A stretch of 64,000 nt of DNA from Sandaracinaceae bacterium. Its GTDB lineage: Bacteria; Myxococcota_A; Polyangia; Polyangiales; Sandaracinaceae. The notes beneath the pieces are model-generated. The model had not been told where the DNA came from. It did not search any database and saw only the letters and a program-made list of their open reading frames with translations. The position numbers and the translations under genes were made by a program. The stretch is taken from NCBI GenBank assembly GCA_020633195.1, contig JACKEC010000016.1:620001-684000 (forward strand). The letters run 5' to 3'. Of this stretch, positions 1 through 8,120 are shown in pieces. Within the stretch, counting starts at the first letter, position 1. Each line of letters opens with the position of its first letter.

Positions 1-1383
1 GCGCGCTGGACCAAGCCGGTCTGGACGTGGGGCACGGTGGAGGGCATGGCCCTCGCCGACGCGGAGGGGCTGACCGGGCCCGTCGACGTCGAGCGCGCGG
101 TCGAGCTCGTGATGCAGGCGCGGGCGATCGCCCTGTGCCTCACCGCCAACGATCCCGACTACCGCGACCCGGCGCGCGTCGCGCTGCTCCCCGCGACGGT
201 GCAGAAGGAGCTCGCGGGCGGCCGCGCCGCGATGCGCCGTCGGCTGGGCGCCGAGTGGATCCCCGTCGTGGGCGAGGTCGACGCGCCGCACCGCGCGGTG
301 AACGTCGGCGCGACCCCGCTGATCGAGCGCCGCACGGGGCCGTTCACGTTCGACGCGAACCAGACGAGGACCAAGCGGCGGTCCTACGTGGCCGACGCGC
401 GCTACGTGCTCGAGGGCCCGAAGGACGCGCCCGCGGTGGTCCTGCTCCACGGCCACTCGAGCAAGCTCGAGGAGCTCGACGCGGTCGTGCCGCTGCTCTC
501 GGATCGGTTCCGGGTGCTCGTCCCGGATCTGCCGGGGGGCTCCGGCTTCACGCGCGGCGAGCTGCCCCCCGCGTCGACGAAGACCTTCCGAACCGCCGCG
601 CTCGACTACCTCCTCGACTTCGTGCTCGCGCTCGTCGATCGCCTCCGCGCGAGCGGTGAGCTGCCCAAGGCGAGCCGCAAGATCCACTTCGCCGGGGGGA
701 GCCTGGGCGGCAACCTGGCCCTGCGCCTCAACGCGCGCGCCGCGACCATCGCGGGGGCGAGCCGCTTCGCGGCGTGGTCGCCGGGGAGCGCCTGGTACTT
801 CCCGAGCGATCCGGACGGGGACACCTCGAGCCCCTGGATGGTCCACGGGTGGGGGACGGCCGAGGACCGGATGACCCGCGACCCCGCGCTGACGACGAAG
901 TACGGCTGGAAGGACTACTTCCAGCTCCTCTCGAAGCCAGTGAAGATCGCGGGCCTCGAGGTGCTCGATGCGCAGCCGGAGCACTGGTACTGGTCGGAGT
1001 GGTACCCCGACCTCCGGACCCAGTACTTCGAGGAGTGCTACGAGTCGCGCCGGGAAATCTTCTCGGCTGGCTTCCGCGCCGTGCACTGGCAGCTCGCGTG
1101 GGAGCAGCTCCGCTTCTCGCACCACGGGATCGGCTCGGACACGAAGCACCCCTACGACGCGTACACCGCGCCGCTGCTGCTCATGGCGGGCTGTCGCGAC
1201 AACCTCTTCCCCGAGCGGCTCGCGACCGCGACCCACGATCTCTACGGGCGGATGCGCGCCGCGAAGATGAAGCGCGTCTTCTGGCGGGGCTTCTGCGACG
1301 CGGGGCACTCGCTGCACAACGAGCGCCCCGAAGAGCTCGCGAAGGTCCTCGGGGAGTGGTTCGCCAACGGGAACGTCGCCTGA
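1..1383 (+). CDS. Alpha/beta hydrolase, 5' end cut by window edge
   Basis: Serine hydrolase of the alpha/beta-fold superfamily; the substrate cannot be named. The frame is open to the first base, so the true start probably lies outside; GTG at 37 and ATG at 46 are the first starts inside, and neither has a well-placed ribosome site. Counting from GTG 37 (448 aa), the core begins near residue 135 with an HGH oxyanion-type turn, the nucleophile elbow is GGSLGG (Ser222), an acid candidate lies in AGCRDN near residue 387 and the catalytic His in DAGHSLHNE near residue 427. The first 130 residues are not a standard hydrolase part. The next gene, an FAD oxidase, starts 17 nt downstream, so the two are probably co-transcribed. 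Fold is confident, function unknown. Confidence 0.8.
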   Translation, partial: ARWTKPVWTWGTVEGMALADAEGLTGPVDVERAVELVMQARAIALCLTANDPDYRDPARVALLPATVQKELAGGRAAMRRRLGAEWIPVVGEVDAPHRAVNVGATPLIERRTGPFTFDANQTRTKRRSYVADARYVLEGPKDAPAVVLLHGHSSKLEELDAVVPLLSDRFRVLVPDLPGGSGFTRGELPPASTKTFRTAALDYLLDFVLALVDRLRASGELPKASRKIHFAGGSLGGNLALRLNARAATIAGASRFAAWSPGSAWYFPSDPDGDTSSPWMVHGWGTAEDRMTRDPALTTKYGWKDYFQLLSKPVKIAGLEVLDAQPEHWYWSEWYPDLRTQYFEECYESRREIFSAGFRAVHWQLAWEQLRFSHHGIGSDTKHPYDAYTAPLLLMAGCRDNLFPERLATATHDLYGRMRAAKMKRVFWRGFCDAGHSLHNERPEELAKVLGEWFANGNVA

Positions 1384-1400
1384 ACGGGGGGAGAACGCTC

Positions 1401-2966
1401 ATGCCGGAACAGCTCGATTCGGGACCGTGGCTCTGGGAAGACTGGCTGGGCCAGCAGGACGCGCTCACGACCTACTTCCGACCGAAGTCGGTCGCGCAGC
1501 TGCGCGCGTTCATGGGGATGTTCAGCACCGATCGGCTGCGCATCCGAGGGATCGGCGCGGGGCACTCGACGACCCCGGTCGCGCGCCCGTGGCGGCGCAG
1601 CGACGACGCGCGCCGCGCGGGGATCGTCGTGCGCCCCGACGCGATGCCGCTGCACCTGCCCGACGCCGCCGAGGCGTGGTGGAAGCCGGGGGTGCTCGCG
1701 GCCGAGCGCCTCTTCCGGGTGGAGGCGGGCGCGACGATCGAGACGCTGAACCAGCGCTTCTTCGATCACGGGCTCGCGTTCCCGAACCTCGGCTCCTACG
1801 ACGCGCAGACCATCTCGGGGGCCATCGCGACGGGGACGCACGGCACCGGCATGGCCACCGCGCCGCTCTGTGATCTGGTCGCCTCCATCGAGCTGCTCAC
1901 CTTCCTCGAGGGGGCCAACGGCAAGGCCGAGCTGACCCACGTCCGCGTCGAGCCGAAGGGCGGCCCGACCGACCGCGCGAAGTTCGACGCGGCCTCGGCG
2001 ACCCACGGCATGGTCCTGATCGACGAGGACGACGCCTTCTACAGCTGCGTGGTGGGCCTCGGCTTCTTCGGGATCGTCACCGCGGTCACGCTGCGCCTCA
2101 CCGACGCGTTCTGGCTCGACGAGACGCAGCAGCTGCTCGAGTGGGAGACGCTCTCCCCTCAGCTCCCGGCGCTCGCCGACCAGGACTGGCTCGACTTCCT
2201 GGTCTCGACGCGGCCCACCGTGAGCGGCCCCGGCGGCCTGCGATACAAGTGCCTCGTCACCACGCGCAAGCGCGAGCCCTCGCTCGGCTGGGGCAACCCG
2301 CGCGACGACGCGCGCCGGGATCGGCTGCTCGCCAAGCCGCAGAGCGACGACCGCGTCAAGCTCACCAAGCAGCTCTCGAGCACCGCGAGCCGGCACCCGC
2401 GCCTCGCGAACTTCTTCGCCGTGGAGACCTTCGAAGAGGAGGTGAAGCGCAAGCACCGCTCCGCGAGCCATCACATCTTCCGGACGAGCATCGGCGACCT
2501 GGTGCTCGCGTCGAGCGCCGAGGTGTCGCTGCCCTTCGACGACGTCGTCACCGCGGTCGAGGCCATCCTCGCGAACAACGCGATCCTCGACGCCGAGGGG
2601 CTGCACCACACCTCGCCCTTCGGCGTGCGCTTCAGCAAGGCGTCGAAGCACTACCTGTCGATGGCCTACGGGCGGCGGACGTGCACGATCGAGGCGCCGC
2701 TGCTGCTGTACACGAAGGCGGGGCACGGGCCCCACCAGAACGAGAGCAGCGAGCAGGTCGTCTCCGAGATCCTGAAGCGCTTCACCGACGCGATGCGCGC
2801 CGCGTGCCCGACCGCCCGCTTCCACCACGGGCAGCGCAACTGGAACACCCGCGCGGACCTCGAGGCGTACCCGAAGTTCGCCGCGTGGAAGACGCAGTAC
2901 GAGCGCTTCAACGCCTTCGGCGTGTTCAGCAACGGGCTGAGCGAGGCGTGGAACCTGGACCCCTGA
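1401..2966 (+). CDS. FAD-dependent sugar-lactone/alcohol oxidase (ALO/GULO type)
   Basis: 521-aa flavoprotein of the vanillyl-alcohol-oxidase superfamily, the group of L-gulono- and D-arabinono-lactone oxidases and alditol oxidases. The N-terminal FAD domain (PCMH type) shows IGAGHST at residues 51-57; His55 is placed like the covalent FAD-binding His of this family. It continues with GATIETLNQ and the diphosphate-binding GAIATGTHGTG. The C-terminal ALO-type domain ends in a Tyr-Pro-x-Phe stretch and NAFGVFSNG, typical of the family. ATG 1401 is preceded by the purine-rich GGGGGGAGA. It follows the hydrolase by 17 nt, so hydrolysis then oxidation of one substrate is possible (inference). Cytoplasmic, no signal peptide. 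Exact substrate not predictable. Confidence 0.85.
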   Translation: MPEQLDSGPWLWEDWLGQQDALTTYFRPKSVAQLRAFMGMFSTDRLRIRGIGAGHSTTPVARPWRRSDDARRAGIVVRPDAMPLHLPDAAEAWWKPGVLAAERLFRVEAGATIETLNQRFFDHGLAFPNLGSYDAQTISGAIATGTHGTGMATAPLCDLVASIELLTFLEGANGKAELTHVRVEPKGGPTDRAKFDAASATHGMVLIDEDDAFYSCVVGLGFFGIVTAVTLRLTDAFWLDETQQLLEWETLSPQLPALADQDWLDFLVSTRPTVSGPGGLRYKCLVTTRKREPSLGWGNPRDDARRDRLLAKPQSDDRVKLTKQLSSTASRHPRLANFFAVETFEEEVKRKHRSASHHIFRTSIGDLVLASSAEVSLPFDDVVTAVEAILANNAILDAEGLHHTSPFGVRFSKASKHYLSMAYGRRTCTIEAPLLLYTKAGHGPHQNESSEQVVSEILKRFTDAMRAACPTARFHHGQRNWNTRADLEAYPKFAAWKTQYERFNAFGVFSNGLSEAWNLDP

Positions 2967-3027
2967 CCGGCTCATCGAGGCGAGAACGGCGCCCCAACCG
3001 CCGCGGCGGTGGGTTAGAAACGCTCCG

Positions 3028-3882
3028 GTGAAGCTGGTGCTCGAAGGTGGGGGGAACCGGGCGGCGTTCAGCGCCGGGGTCCTGCTCGCGCTCGAGCGCG
3101 CCGGCGTCCCCTGCGAGGCGATCGTGGGGAGCTCCACCTCGGCGGTCACCGCGGCGTACTTCGCGGCCGGTCAGATGGAGCTCGGCGTGCGGGTGTGGAC
3201 CGAGGTGATGCCCGACGGGCTCGTGAGCTGGCGGCGGCTGGTCACCCCGTGGGGCCGGCCCGCGCTCGACCTCGACCGGATGATCGACGACGTGCTCCAG
3301 AAGGGCTGGTCGCGCCTCGACGTCGACCGGCTGCTCGAGGGCGCGCCCGTGCTCTACGTCGTCGCGACGAAGGTCCCGTCGGGTGAGGGCGTGCTCGCGC
3401 GGCCGAAGCGCGAGGATCTCTTCGAGTGGCTGCGCGCGTCGTCGGCGCTGCCGGTCGGCTACAACCGCGTCGTCCGCATCGATGGCGACGACTACGTCGA
3501 CAGCGGCCTCGCCGCGCCGGTCCCGTTCGACATGCCGCTCGAGACGCCCTTCGAGGAGCCGACCGTGGTCATCCTCACGCGGCGCCCTCGCGAGGAGAAG
3601 CAGCGGCCGAGCTGGTGGCAGCGCGCGTTCCTGCGGCTGATCGTCCCCGAGGCGATCCGCGGCCCGTCGCTGCGGCAGCACGACCTCTACAACCGGATCG
3701 TGCGGCAGCTGAAGGCCGAAGAGGCTGCGGGCCGCCTGATCCTGGTGACCCCGCCCGACGACATGACCCTGTCGCGCCTGACCCGCGACGCCGCGAGCCT
3801 GCGCCGCGGCGTGGACATCGGGTTGCGCGAGGGCGAGGCGCTCGTGGCGCGCCTGAAGGGGCCCCCGCGCGGCGCGTCCTGA
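3028..3882 (+). CDS. Patatin-like phospholipase
   Basis: 284-aa lipid acyl hydrolase of the bacterial patatin (YjjU-like) family, expected to cleave phospholipid or acyl-glycerol esters with a Ser-Asp dyad. The oxyanion loop GGGNR is at residues 7-11, the nucleophile elbow reads GSSTS (Ser36 nucleophile) and the dyad Asp is in VDSG (Asp158). Both motifs depart from the textbook forms GXSXG and DGG: the last Gly of the elbow is Ser, and DGG is DSG. No signal peptide, so cytoplasmic or membrane-associated. Start is GTG 3028, from which the protein opens directly on the first beta strand and GGG loop, as the family normally does. It is followed by an intergenic promoter. Confidence 0.85.
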   Translation: MKLVLEGGGNRAAFSAGVLLALERAGVPCEAIVGSSTSAVTAAYFAAGQMELGVRVWTEVMPDGLVSWRRLVTPWGRPALDLDRMIDDVLQKGWSRLDVDRLLEGAPVLYVVATKVPSGEGVLARPKREDLFEWLRASSALPVGYNRVVRIDGDDYVDSGLAAPVPFDMPLETPFEEPTVVILTRRPREEKQRPSWWQRAFLRLIVPEAIRGPSLRQHDLYNRIVRQLKAEEAAGRLILVTPPDDMTLSRLTRDAASLRRGVDIGLREGEALVARLKGPPRGAS

Positions 3883-3887
3883 ACCCA

Positions 3888-3916
3888 TTGGTCGCGTCCG
3901 GGATCTCCTCTATGCT
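3888..3916 (+). promoter_or_regulatory. Sigma-70-type promoter
   Basis: TTGGTC (3888-3893), a 17-nt spacer and TATGCT (3911-3916). Lies in the gap after the patatin gene; GGGAGGA follows just ahead of ATG 3944. Drives the repeat-protein/metalloprotease pair. Recognised by eye; no start-site data. Confidence 0.55.
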
Positions 3917-3943
3917 GCGCCGGGATTTCTGGGAGGAAGACGC

Positions 3944-4777
3944 ATGAACGGTCAGCTTCAGTTCGGGGGGTTGGTGCCTTTCACCGACCACGGCACGGGT
4001 CAGCAGGTGCAGGTTCGGGTGTGGGGGATCTACGCCGGCCAGGGCGTCGACGCGCACGAGGAGCAGGCGATCCAGCAGTGGATCATGAACGCGCTCGCGA
4101 CCTCGGCGGCGTCCTATCAGGGCAACGTGCACGAGCTCCCGGCGAAGGCCGGCGAGTGGGGGCAGTGGGTCTCGCAGCAGATCGCGCCCGGCCTCGCGCA
4201 GGCGTTCCAGGCGCACGGGCAGCTCCACATCCAAGGCGTCCAGATCGAGGGCGGCGCTGGCGGCGGCTACGACAAGAGCGGCGGCGGCTACGACAAGAGC
4301 GGCGGCGCCTACGACAAGAAGGGCATGGGCGGCGCGCCGATGGCGGCGGCGGCGGCGATGTCGGGCGGGGCCCCGATGGCGGGCGGCGGCGGCAAGGCCG
4401 ACGTGGCCGCGATGGCGCTCATGAAGGACATGGGCATGTCGCAGGATCAGGCGCACCGCGCGGCTCAGATCGTCATCGCCGCGCTCTCGGGCGGCGGCGC
4501 CGCGGCGATGGGCGCCGCGCCCGGTCACGACCCGTACGCGAAGAAGGGCGGCGCCCCGATGGGTCAGCCCGATCCGTACGCGAAGAAGGCGGCCGACCCG
4601 TACGCGCAGAAGGCCGCGCAGCCGGACCCGTACGCGAAGAAGCCGGCGGATCCCTACGCGCAGAAGGGCGCGCAGCCGGACCCGTACGCGAAGAAGGCGG
4701 CGGACCCGTACGCGCAGAAGGGCGCGCCGGACCCGTACGCGAAGAAGGACGAAGACCCCTACAAGAAGAAGTACTGA
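3944..4777 (+). CDS. Tyr/Lys-repeat protein with conserved N-terminal domain
   Basis: 277 aa, three parts. Residues 1-105 look like a folded domain (begins MNGQLQFGGLVPF, followed by a predicted strand/helix mix) that I do not recognise with certainty; it faintly recalls the tail domain of SPFH/virion-core-like proteins. Residues 106-190 are Gly/Ala/Met-rich with three YDKSGGG-type units and a short amphipathic, UBA-like helix pair. Residues 196-277 are nine units of DPYAKK, DPYAQK or DPYKKK separated by Ala/Gly/Pro spacers. No signal peptide or membrane span is visible. ATG 3944 has GGGAGGAAG upstream. The stop is 3 nt from the metalloprotease start, so translation is probably coupled. Function unknown; the Tyr/Lys repeats recall adhesive or cross-linkable proteins (inference). 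Confidence 0.8.
   Translation: MNGQLQFGGLVPFTDHGTGQQVQVRVWGIYAGQGVDAHEEQAIQQWIMNALATSAASYQGNVHELPAKAGEWGQWVSQQIAPGLAQAFQAHGQLHIQGVQIEGGAGGGYDKSGGGYDKSGGAYDKKGMGGAPMAAAAAMSGGAPMAGGGGKADVAAMALMKDMGMSQDQAHRAAQIVIAALSGGGAAAMGAAPGHDPYAKKGGAPMGQPDPYAKKAADPYAQKAAQPDPYAKKPADPYAQKGAQPDPYAKKAADPYAQKGAPDPYAKKDEDPYKKKY
4529..4774 (+). repeat. Nine in-frame DPYAKK-type coding repeats
   Basis: Nine imperfect hexapeptide units, DPY(A/K)(K/Q)K, with spacers of 2-9 residues make up the C-terminal third of the preceding protein. K and Q variants mostly alternate. At DNA level the units are near-identical (gacccgtacgcgaagaag), so slippage or recombination could change copy number. Confidence 0.85.
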
Positions 4778-4780
4778 CCG

Positions 4781-6973
4781 ATGGCCAACCGTACGGTGCT
4801 CGCGCTGGCGTTGGTGCTCGTCACGTCCACGGCGTCGGCGCAGCTCCGTCCGGAACCATCGGCTCCGCTTCTCCCCGGGCTCGCGGCACCCGGCGCGCGT
4901 CTCACGTGGGACGACGCGCATCGGGTCCGCCGCGCCTCGGGGCTCTCGATCCGCTCCCCGGGCGCGACCCCGCGCGACCGCGCGGAGGCCTTCCTGCGGC
5001 GCTTCGGCCCCGAGCTCGCGCTCGCGTCGGACGCCGCGCTCGTGCATCAGCGCACCATCGAGGCGCACGGCTACGACGTCGTCCGCTTCGAGCGCGCCGC
5101 CTTCGGCGGGGTGGTGCAGGGCGCCTCGGTCGTCGTGCGCCTGCGCGGCGACGTGGTGGACTACGTCTCGCTGAGCCGCGTGTCCGCCCCCCTCGCGTCC
5201 GCGCAGGGGGTCGATCTGTCCGGCGCCGGCGCGCTCGCGCTCGCCGAGACCCCCGACGCCGTCCGCGTCCGGTCGGTCGCGCCGGGCGGGATCGAGATCG
5301 AGGGCCAGGTCGAGCCCCTCGCCGTCGTCGACCTCGCGGGCGTCCACATGCACCAGCGCTGGCGCGCCGCGGTGACCGCCGACGGCCTGCTCTTCAGCCA
5401 CCCGCTCGCCCTCGACGCGCTCGGTCGCGTCTTCGAGTCCAACCCGGTCACCGACATGGACGTCACCTCGGATCTCGAGCTGCCGTTCCTCACGAGCCGC
5501 GACCGGCTGACGGGCCGCTACTTCCGCCTCTACCAGTGCAACGCCGGCGCGCGCGGCTGCGAGCCGATCCAGGGCGCGCAGGCCAACGCCGACGGCGACT
5601 TCATCTACGATCCGATGGAGCCGTCCTACGACGACCCCTTCGCCGAGGTGAGCGGCTACTTCCACGCGAACGTGGTCGCGACGCACTTCCGCGACACGCA
5701 CGGCTTCGCCTGGTCCTGCGGCGCCGAGACGCTGATGCGCGTCTACGTGAACTACGCCGAGGGCGCCTCGATGCCCTACGACAACGCCGCCTATCAGCCG
5801 AGCGGCGGCGGCGAGTGCGGCCTGATGCTCTTCGGGCAGGGCGCGACGCACGACTTCGTCTACGACTCGGACGTCGTCTCCCACGAGTTCGGCCACGCGG
5901 TGGTCGACGGCACGGCGGAGCTCGGGTTCTTCCTCGTCGATCGGATGGGCGTCTCCTACGACCCCGGCGCGATCAACGAGGGCTATGCGGACTACGTCGC
6001 CGCCACGGTCTCGGGCGACCCGGCCATGGCCGAGTACTTCACCGACGCGGGGCTCGGCGGGGAGGGCGCGCTGCGCAACCTCGACAACCCGTTCGTGTGC
6101 CCGGACGACCTCACGGGCGAGGTGCACTTCGACGGCCGCATCTTCGCGGGCATGGGGTGGGACCTGTACACCGCGCTCGGCCCGGAGAAGTCCGACCCGC
6201 TGATGTACGCGACCATCGTCGCCATCGACATGGTGCCGAGCCTCGCGGACGCGGCCGACACGGTCCTCGCCGCCGCGGACATGCTCGAGATGGACGGGAC
6301 GTTGACGGCGAGCGACCGCGCGATGGTGCAGTCGATCGTCGAGGCGCGCGGCCTCTTGGGCTGCGAGCGGATCACGCCCCTCGACGGCGGGGTCATGCGG
6401 ACCGCGTACTCCGGCAACTCGCAGGTCACCGGCAACGCCGGCGGATCGATCGCGCCCATCCAGTACCGGATCGACATCCCCGCGGACGCCGAGCGCCTCA
6501 ACATCAACGTCTCGAACCTCACCGTCGGCGGCGGCGAGTACACGCTGCACTACCGCGTCGGTGGCCCGGTGAACTTCGTCGCGAGCCGCCGGCCCCCCGT
6601 CCTCGCGGACGGGATGCTGCGGCCCGGGCAGGCGATGACGCGGGACGGCGATCCGGCGCTGCCGCGCTGCGAGACGCTCTACGTCGCGGTCGTGACCAAC
6701 AACCTCGCGTCGATCCAACAGTCGCTCTACACCGTCACCGCGAACCTCGTCCGGTCGGGCCTCGACGAGAGCTGCGACGACCCGGACGCGGGCCCGCCGG
6801 TCGGCGACGACGCGGGGGTCATGGGCGCGGACGACGCGGGCCCCGGCTCGATGATGATGGGCGGCTCCGACGGATGCGGCTGCCGCGCGGCGTCCACCGA
6901 CTCCCGCGGGCTGGCGGGGCTGCTCGTGCTGCTCGGCCTGGTCGGCCTCGTCAGGGGTCGACGGCGCGCCTGA
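4781..6973 (+). CDS. Secreted zinc metalloprotease (M4/M36-like) with MYXO-CTERM-like tail
   Basis: 730-aa exported protease. Signal peptide residues 1-20 (ends STASAQ), then a pro-region with fungalysin/thermolysin propeptide character (roughly 40-215). The catalytic domain carries HEFGH at residues 368-372 (two zinc His plus catalytic Glu369) and NEGYAD with Glu400 as third zinc ligand, the arrangement of gluzincins. A C-terminal domain and an Asp/Gly-rich linker follow. The last 35 residues have GCGC, then a hydrophobic stretch (LAGLLVLLGLVGLV) and an Arg cluster: the MYXO-CTERM layout, recognised in myxobacteria for sorting to the cell surface by a rhomboid-like myxosortase. It is coupled to the Tyr/Lys-repeat gene by a 3-nt gap; the 3' end overlaps the convergent lipoprotein gene by 23 nt. 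Confidence 0.9.
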   Translation: MANRTVLALALVLVTSTASAQLRPEPSAPLLPGLAAPGARLTWDDAHRVRRASGLSIRSPGATPRDRAEAFLRRFGPELALASDAALVHQRTIEAHGYDVVRFERAAFGGVVQGASVVVRLRGDVVDYVSLSRVSAPLASAQGVDLSGAGALALAETPDAVRVRSVAPGGIEIEGQVEPLAVVDLAGVHMHQRWRAAVTADGLLFSHPLALDALGRVFESNPVTDMDVTSDLELPFLTSRDRLTGRYFRLYQCNAGARGCEPIQGAQANADGDFIYDPMEPSYDDPFAEVSGYFHANVVATHFRDTHGFAWSCGAETLMRVYVNYAEGASMPYDNAAYQPSGGGECGLMLFGQGATHDFVYDSDVVSHEFGHAVVDGTAELGFFLVDRMGVSYDPGAINEGYADYVAATVSGDPAMAEYFTDAGLGGEGALRNLDNPFVCPDDLTGEVHFDGRIFAGMGWDLYTALGPEKSDPLMYATIVAIDMVPSLADAADTVLAAADMLEMDGTLTASDRAMVQSIVEARGLLGCERITPLDGGVMRTAYSGNSQVTGNAGGSIAPIQYRIDIPADAERLNINVSNLTVGGGEYTLHYRVGGPVNFVASRRPPVLADGMLRPGQAMTRDGDPALPRCETLYVAVVTNNLASIQQSLYTVTANLVRSGLDESCDDPDAGPPVGDDAGVMGADDAGPGSMMMGGSDGCGCRAASTDSRGLAGLLVLLGLVGLVRGRRRA

Positions 6974-7310
6974 GCTCGATGTCGACGCGGCGCTGCGGGC
7001 CGTCGAAGTAGACCGTGTTCTCGTGGTCCCGGAAGCCCGCCGCGCTCGCCCGGACCTGCCCGAACGGGTGGTCGGTGAGCACGCGCATCCGATAGCGCCC
7101 GTCGCCGTCGGTGGTGGCCTCGGTCGTCAGCAGCGTGTCCGACGTGAAGGTGACCGTGGCCCCTTCGATCGGCCCGCCTTCTTCCGAGGTGTCGAGCAGA
7201 ACGCTGACACGGCCGGACAGCTCGAACGTATCCGTCGGGGCGCCGCCATCGCAGGCACCGAGGAGGATCGCGAGCAGCACCGGAACGTGCCGGGAGAGGC
7301 GGTGTCCCAT
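6951..7310 (-). CDS. Small lipoprotein with carboxypeptidase-regulatory-like fold
   Basis: 119 aa from ATG 7310 (an in-frame ATG at 7328 would add six residues). Hydrophobic signal with lipobox LLGAC (Cys20). The rest is one beta-sandwich of the carboxypeptidase regulatory-like/CnaB type: GRVSVLLD start, GATVTF strand, TTDGDGRYRMRV core and an ASAAGFRD turn. Such domains are usually passive surface modules. Its 3' end runs 23 nt into the convergent metalloprotease gene. No partner gene on its strand, so probably monocistronic. Function unknown. Confidence 0.75.
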   Translation of the reverse strand: MGHRLSRHVPVLLAILLGACDGGAPTDTFELSGRVSVLLDTSEEGGPIEGATVTFTSDTLLTTEATTDGDGRYRMRVLTDHPFGQVRASAAGFRDHENTVYFDGPQRRVDIELRRAVDP

Positions 7311-7365
7311 GCGCGTGAACAATAGCATGGCCGCCCGCCCGGAACGCTCCTACGCTCGCTCGCTC

Positions 7366-8106
7366 ATGGCGGCGCCCGAACCCGCCGCGGCGCTCACGCG
7401 GCACGCGCTGATCCCCCTCTCGCTGGTGGTCTGCTTCGCGCTCGTCTACGGGCTGCGCGTCGCGCCCTGGTGGGTCGCCGTCGTCGGCGTGCCGATGGTG
7501 GCGCTGTACGTCCTCGCGCCCCGCATCGGGCGTCGCTCGCTCGCGCGCTTCGATCGCGCCGCCGTGCCGCTCCTGTCGACGAAGGACGCCGACGCCCTGC
7601 GCGCGCGCTTCGCCTGGGCGATCGGGATGCGGCTCTTCGCGGCGCCCGCCCGGGTCGCCGAGCGCCGGGGCCTCGTCGCGGCGGAGACCGGCGCGTTCGA
7701 CAGGGCGCGCGTCGCCTATCGCGAGGCCGTCGCGGGCTACCCCGAGGACCACGTGCCGGTCGCCGTCCGGCTCGGGCTCGCGCACGCCTGCTACGCGCTG
7801 AAGGACGATCACGAGGCGATCCGCCTCTACCGGGAGATCCTCCGGAGCGAGGGGAGCTTCCCGCGGGTCGAGCGCCGCCTCGCCCACGCGCTCGGCCGGC
7901 GCGGCGAGGATCTGAAGGAGGCCGCCCGGCTCGCCGACGAGGCGCGCCGCCAGTCCGACGACCCCGAGGCCAAGCTCATCCGGGCGCTGATCCACGCGAA
8001 GCGGGGCCAGCGCGGGCCGGCCCGCAAGCTGCTGAGGGCCACCCGCGACGCCGAGGACCTCGACGCGCTCCGTGAGGACGTCGAGGTCGCGCTCGAAGAG
8101 ATCTGA
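7366..8106 (+). CDS. Membrane-anchored TPR protein
   Basis: 246 aa from ATG 7366; ATG 7327 is an alternative that adds 13 residues. Two adjacent hydrophobic segments near the N-terminus (about residues 10-28 and 32-50) anchor it in the inner membrane. The remainder is helical with at least two tetratricopeptide units: one around GAFDRARVAYREAVAGYPED, the next around KDDHEAIRLYREILRSE, and a degenerate third. TPRs are protein-interaction scaffolds. Its stop is 14 nt before the FG-GAP lipoprotein start, so the two are likely co-transcribed. Partner unknown. Confidence 0.75.
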   Translation: MAAPEPAAALTRHALIPLSLVVCFALVYGLRVAPWWVAVVGVPMVALYVLAPRIGRRSLARFDRAAVPLLSTKDADALRARFAWAIGMRLFAAPARVAERRGLVAAETGAFDRARVAYREAVAGYPEDHVPVAVRLGLAHACYALKDDHEAIRLYREILRSEGSFPRVERRLAHALGRRGEDLKEAARLADEARRQSDDPEAKLIRALIHAKRGQRGPARKLLRATRDAEDLDALREDVEVALEEI

Positions 8107-8120
8107 TAGGAAGGGGGGCG

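Noticed and set aside
3575..6718. 1047-codon open frame on the minus strand opposite the repeat protein and metalloprotease
   Set aside because: Composition is dominated by Arg/Ala/Val/Gly/Asp with no domain; it is the G+C-driven antisense of two well-supported genes.
4021..7011. 996-codon plus-strand frame spanning two genes
   Set aside because: Arg/Gly/Pro-rich translation without motifs, out of frame with HEFGH and the DPYAKK repeats.
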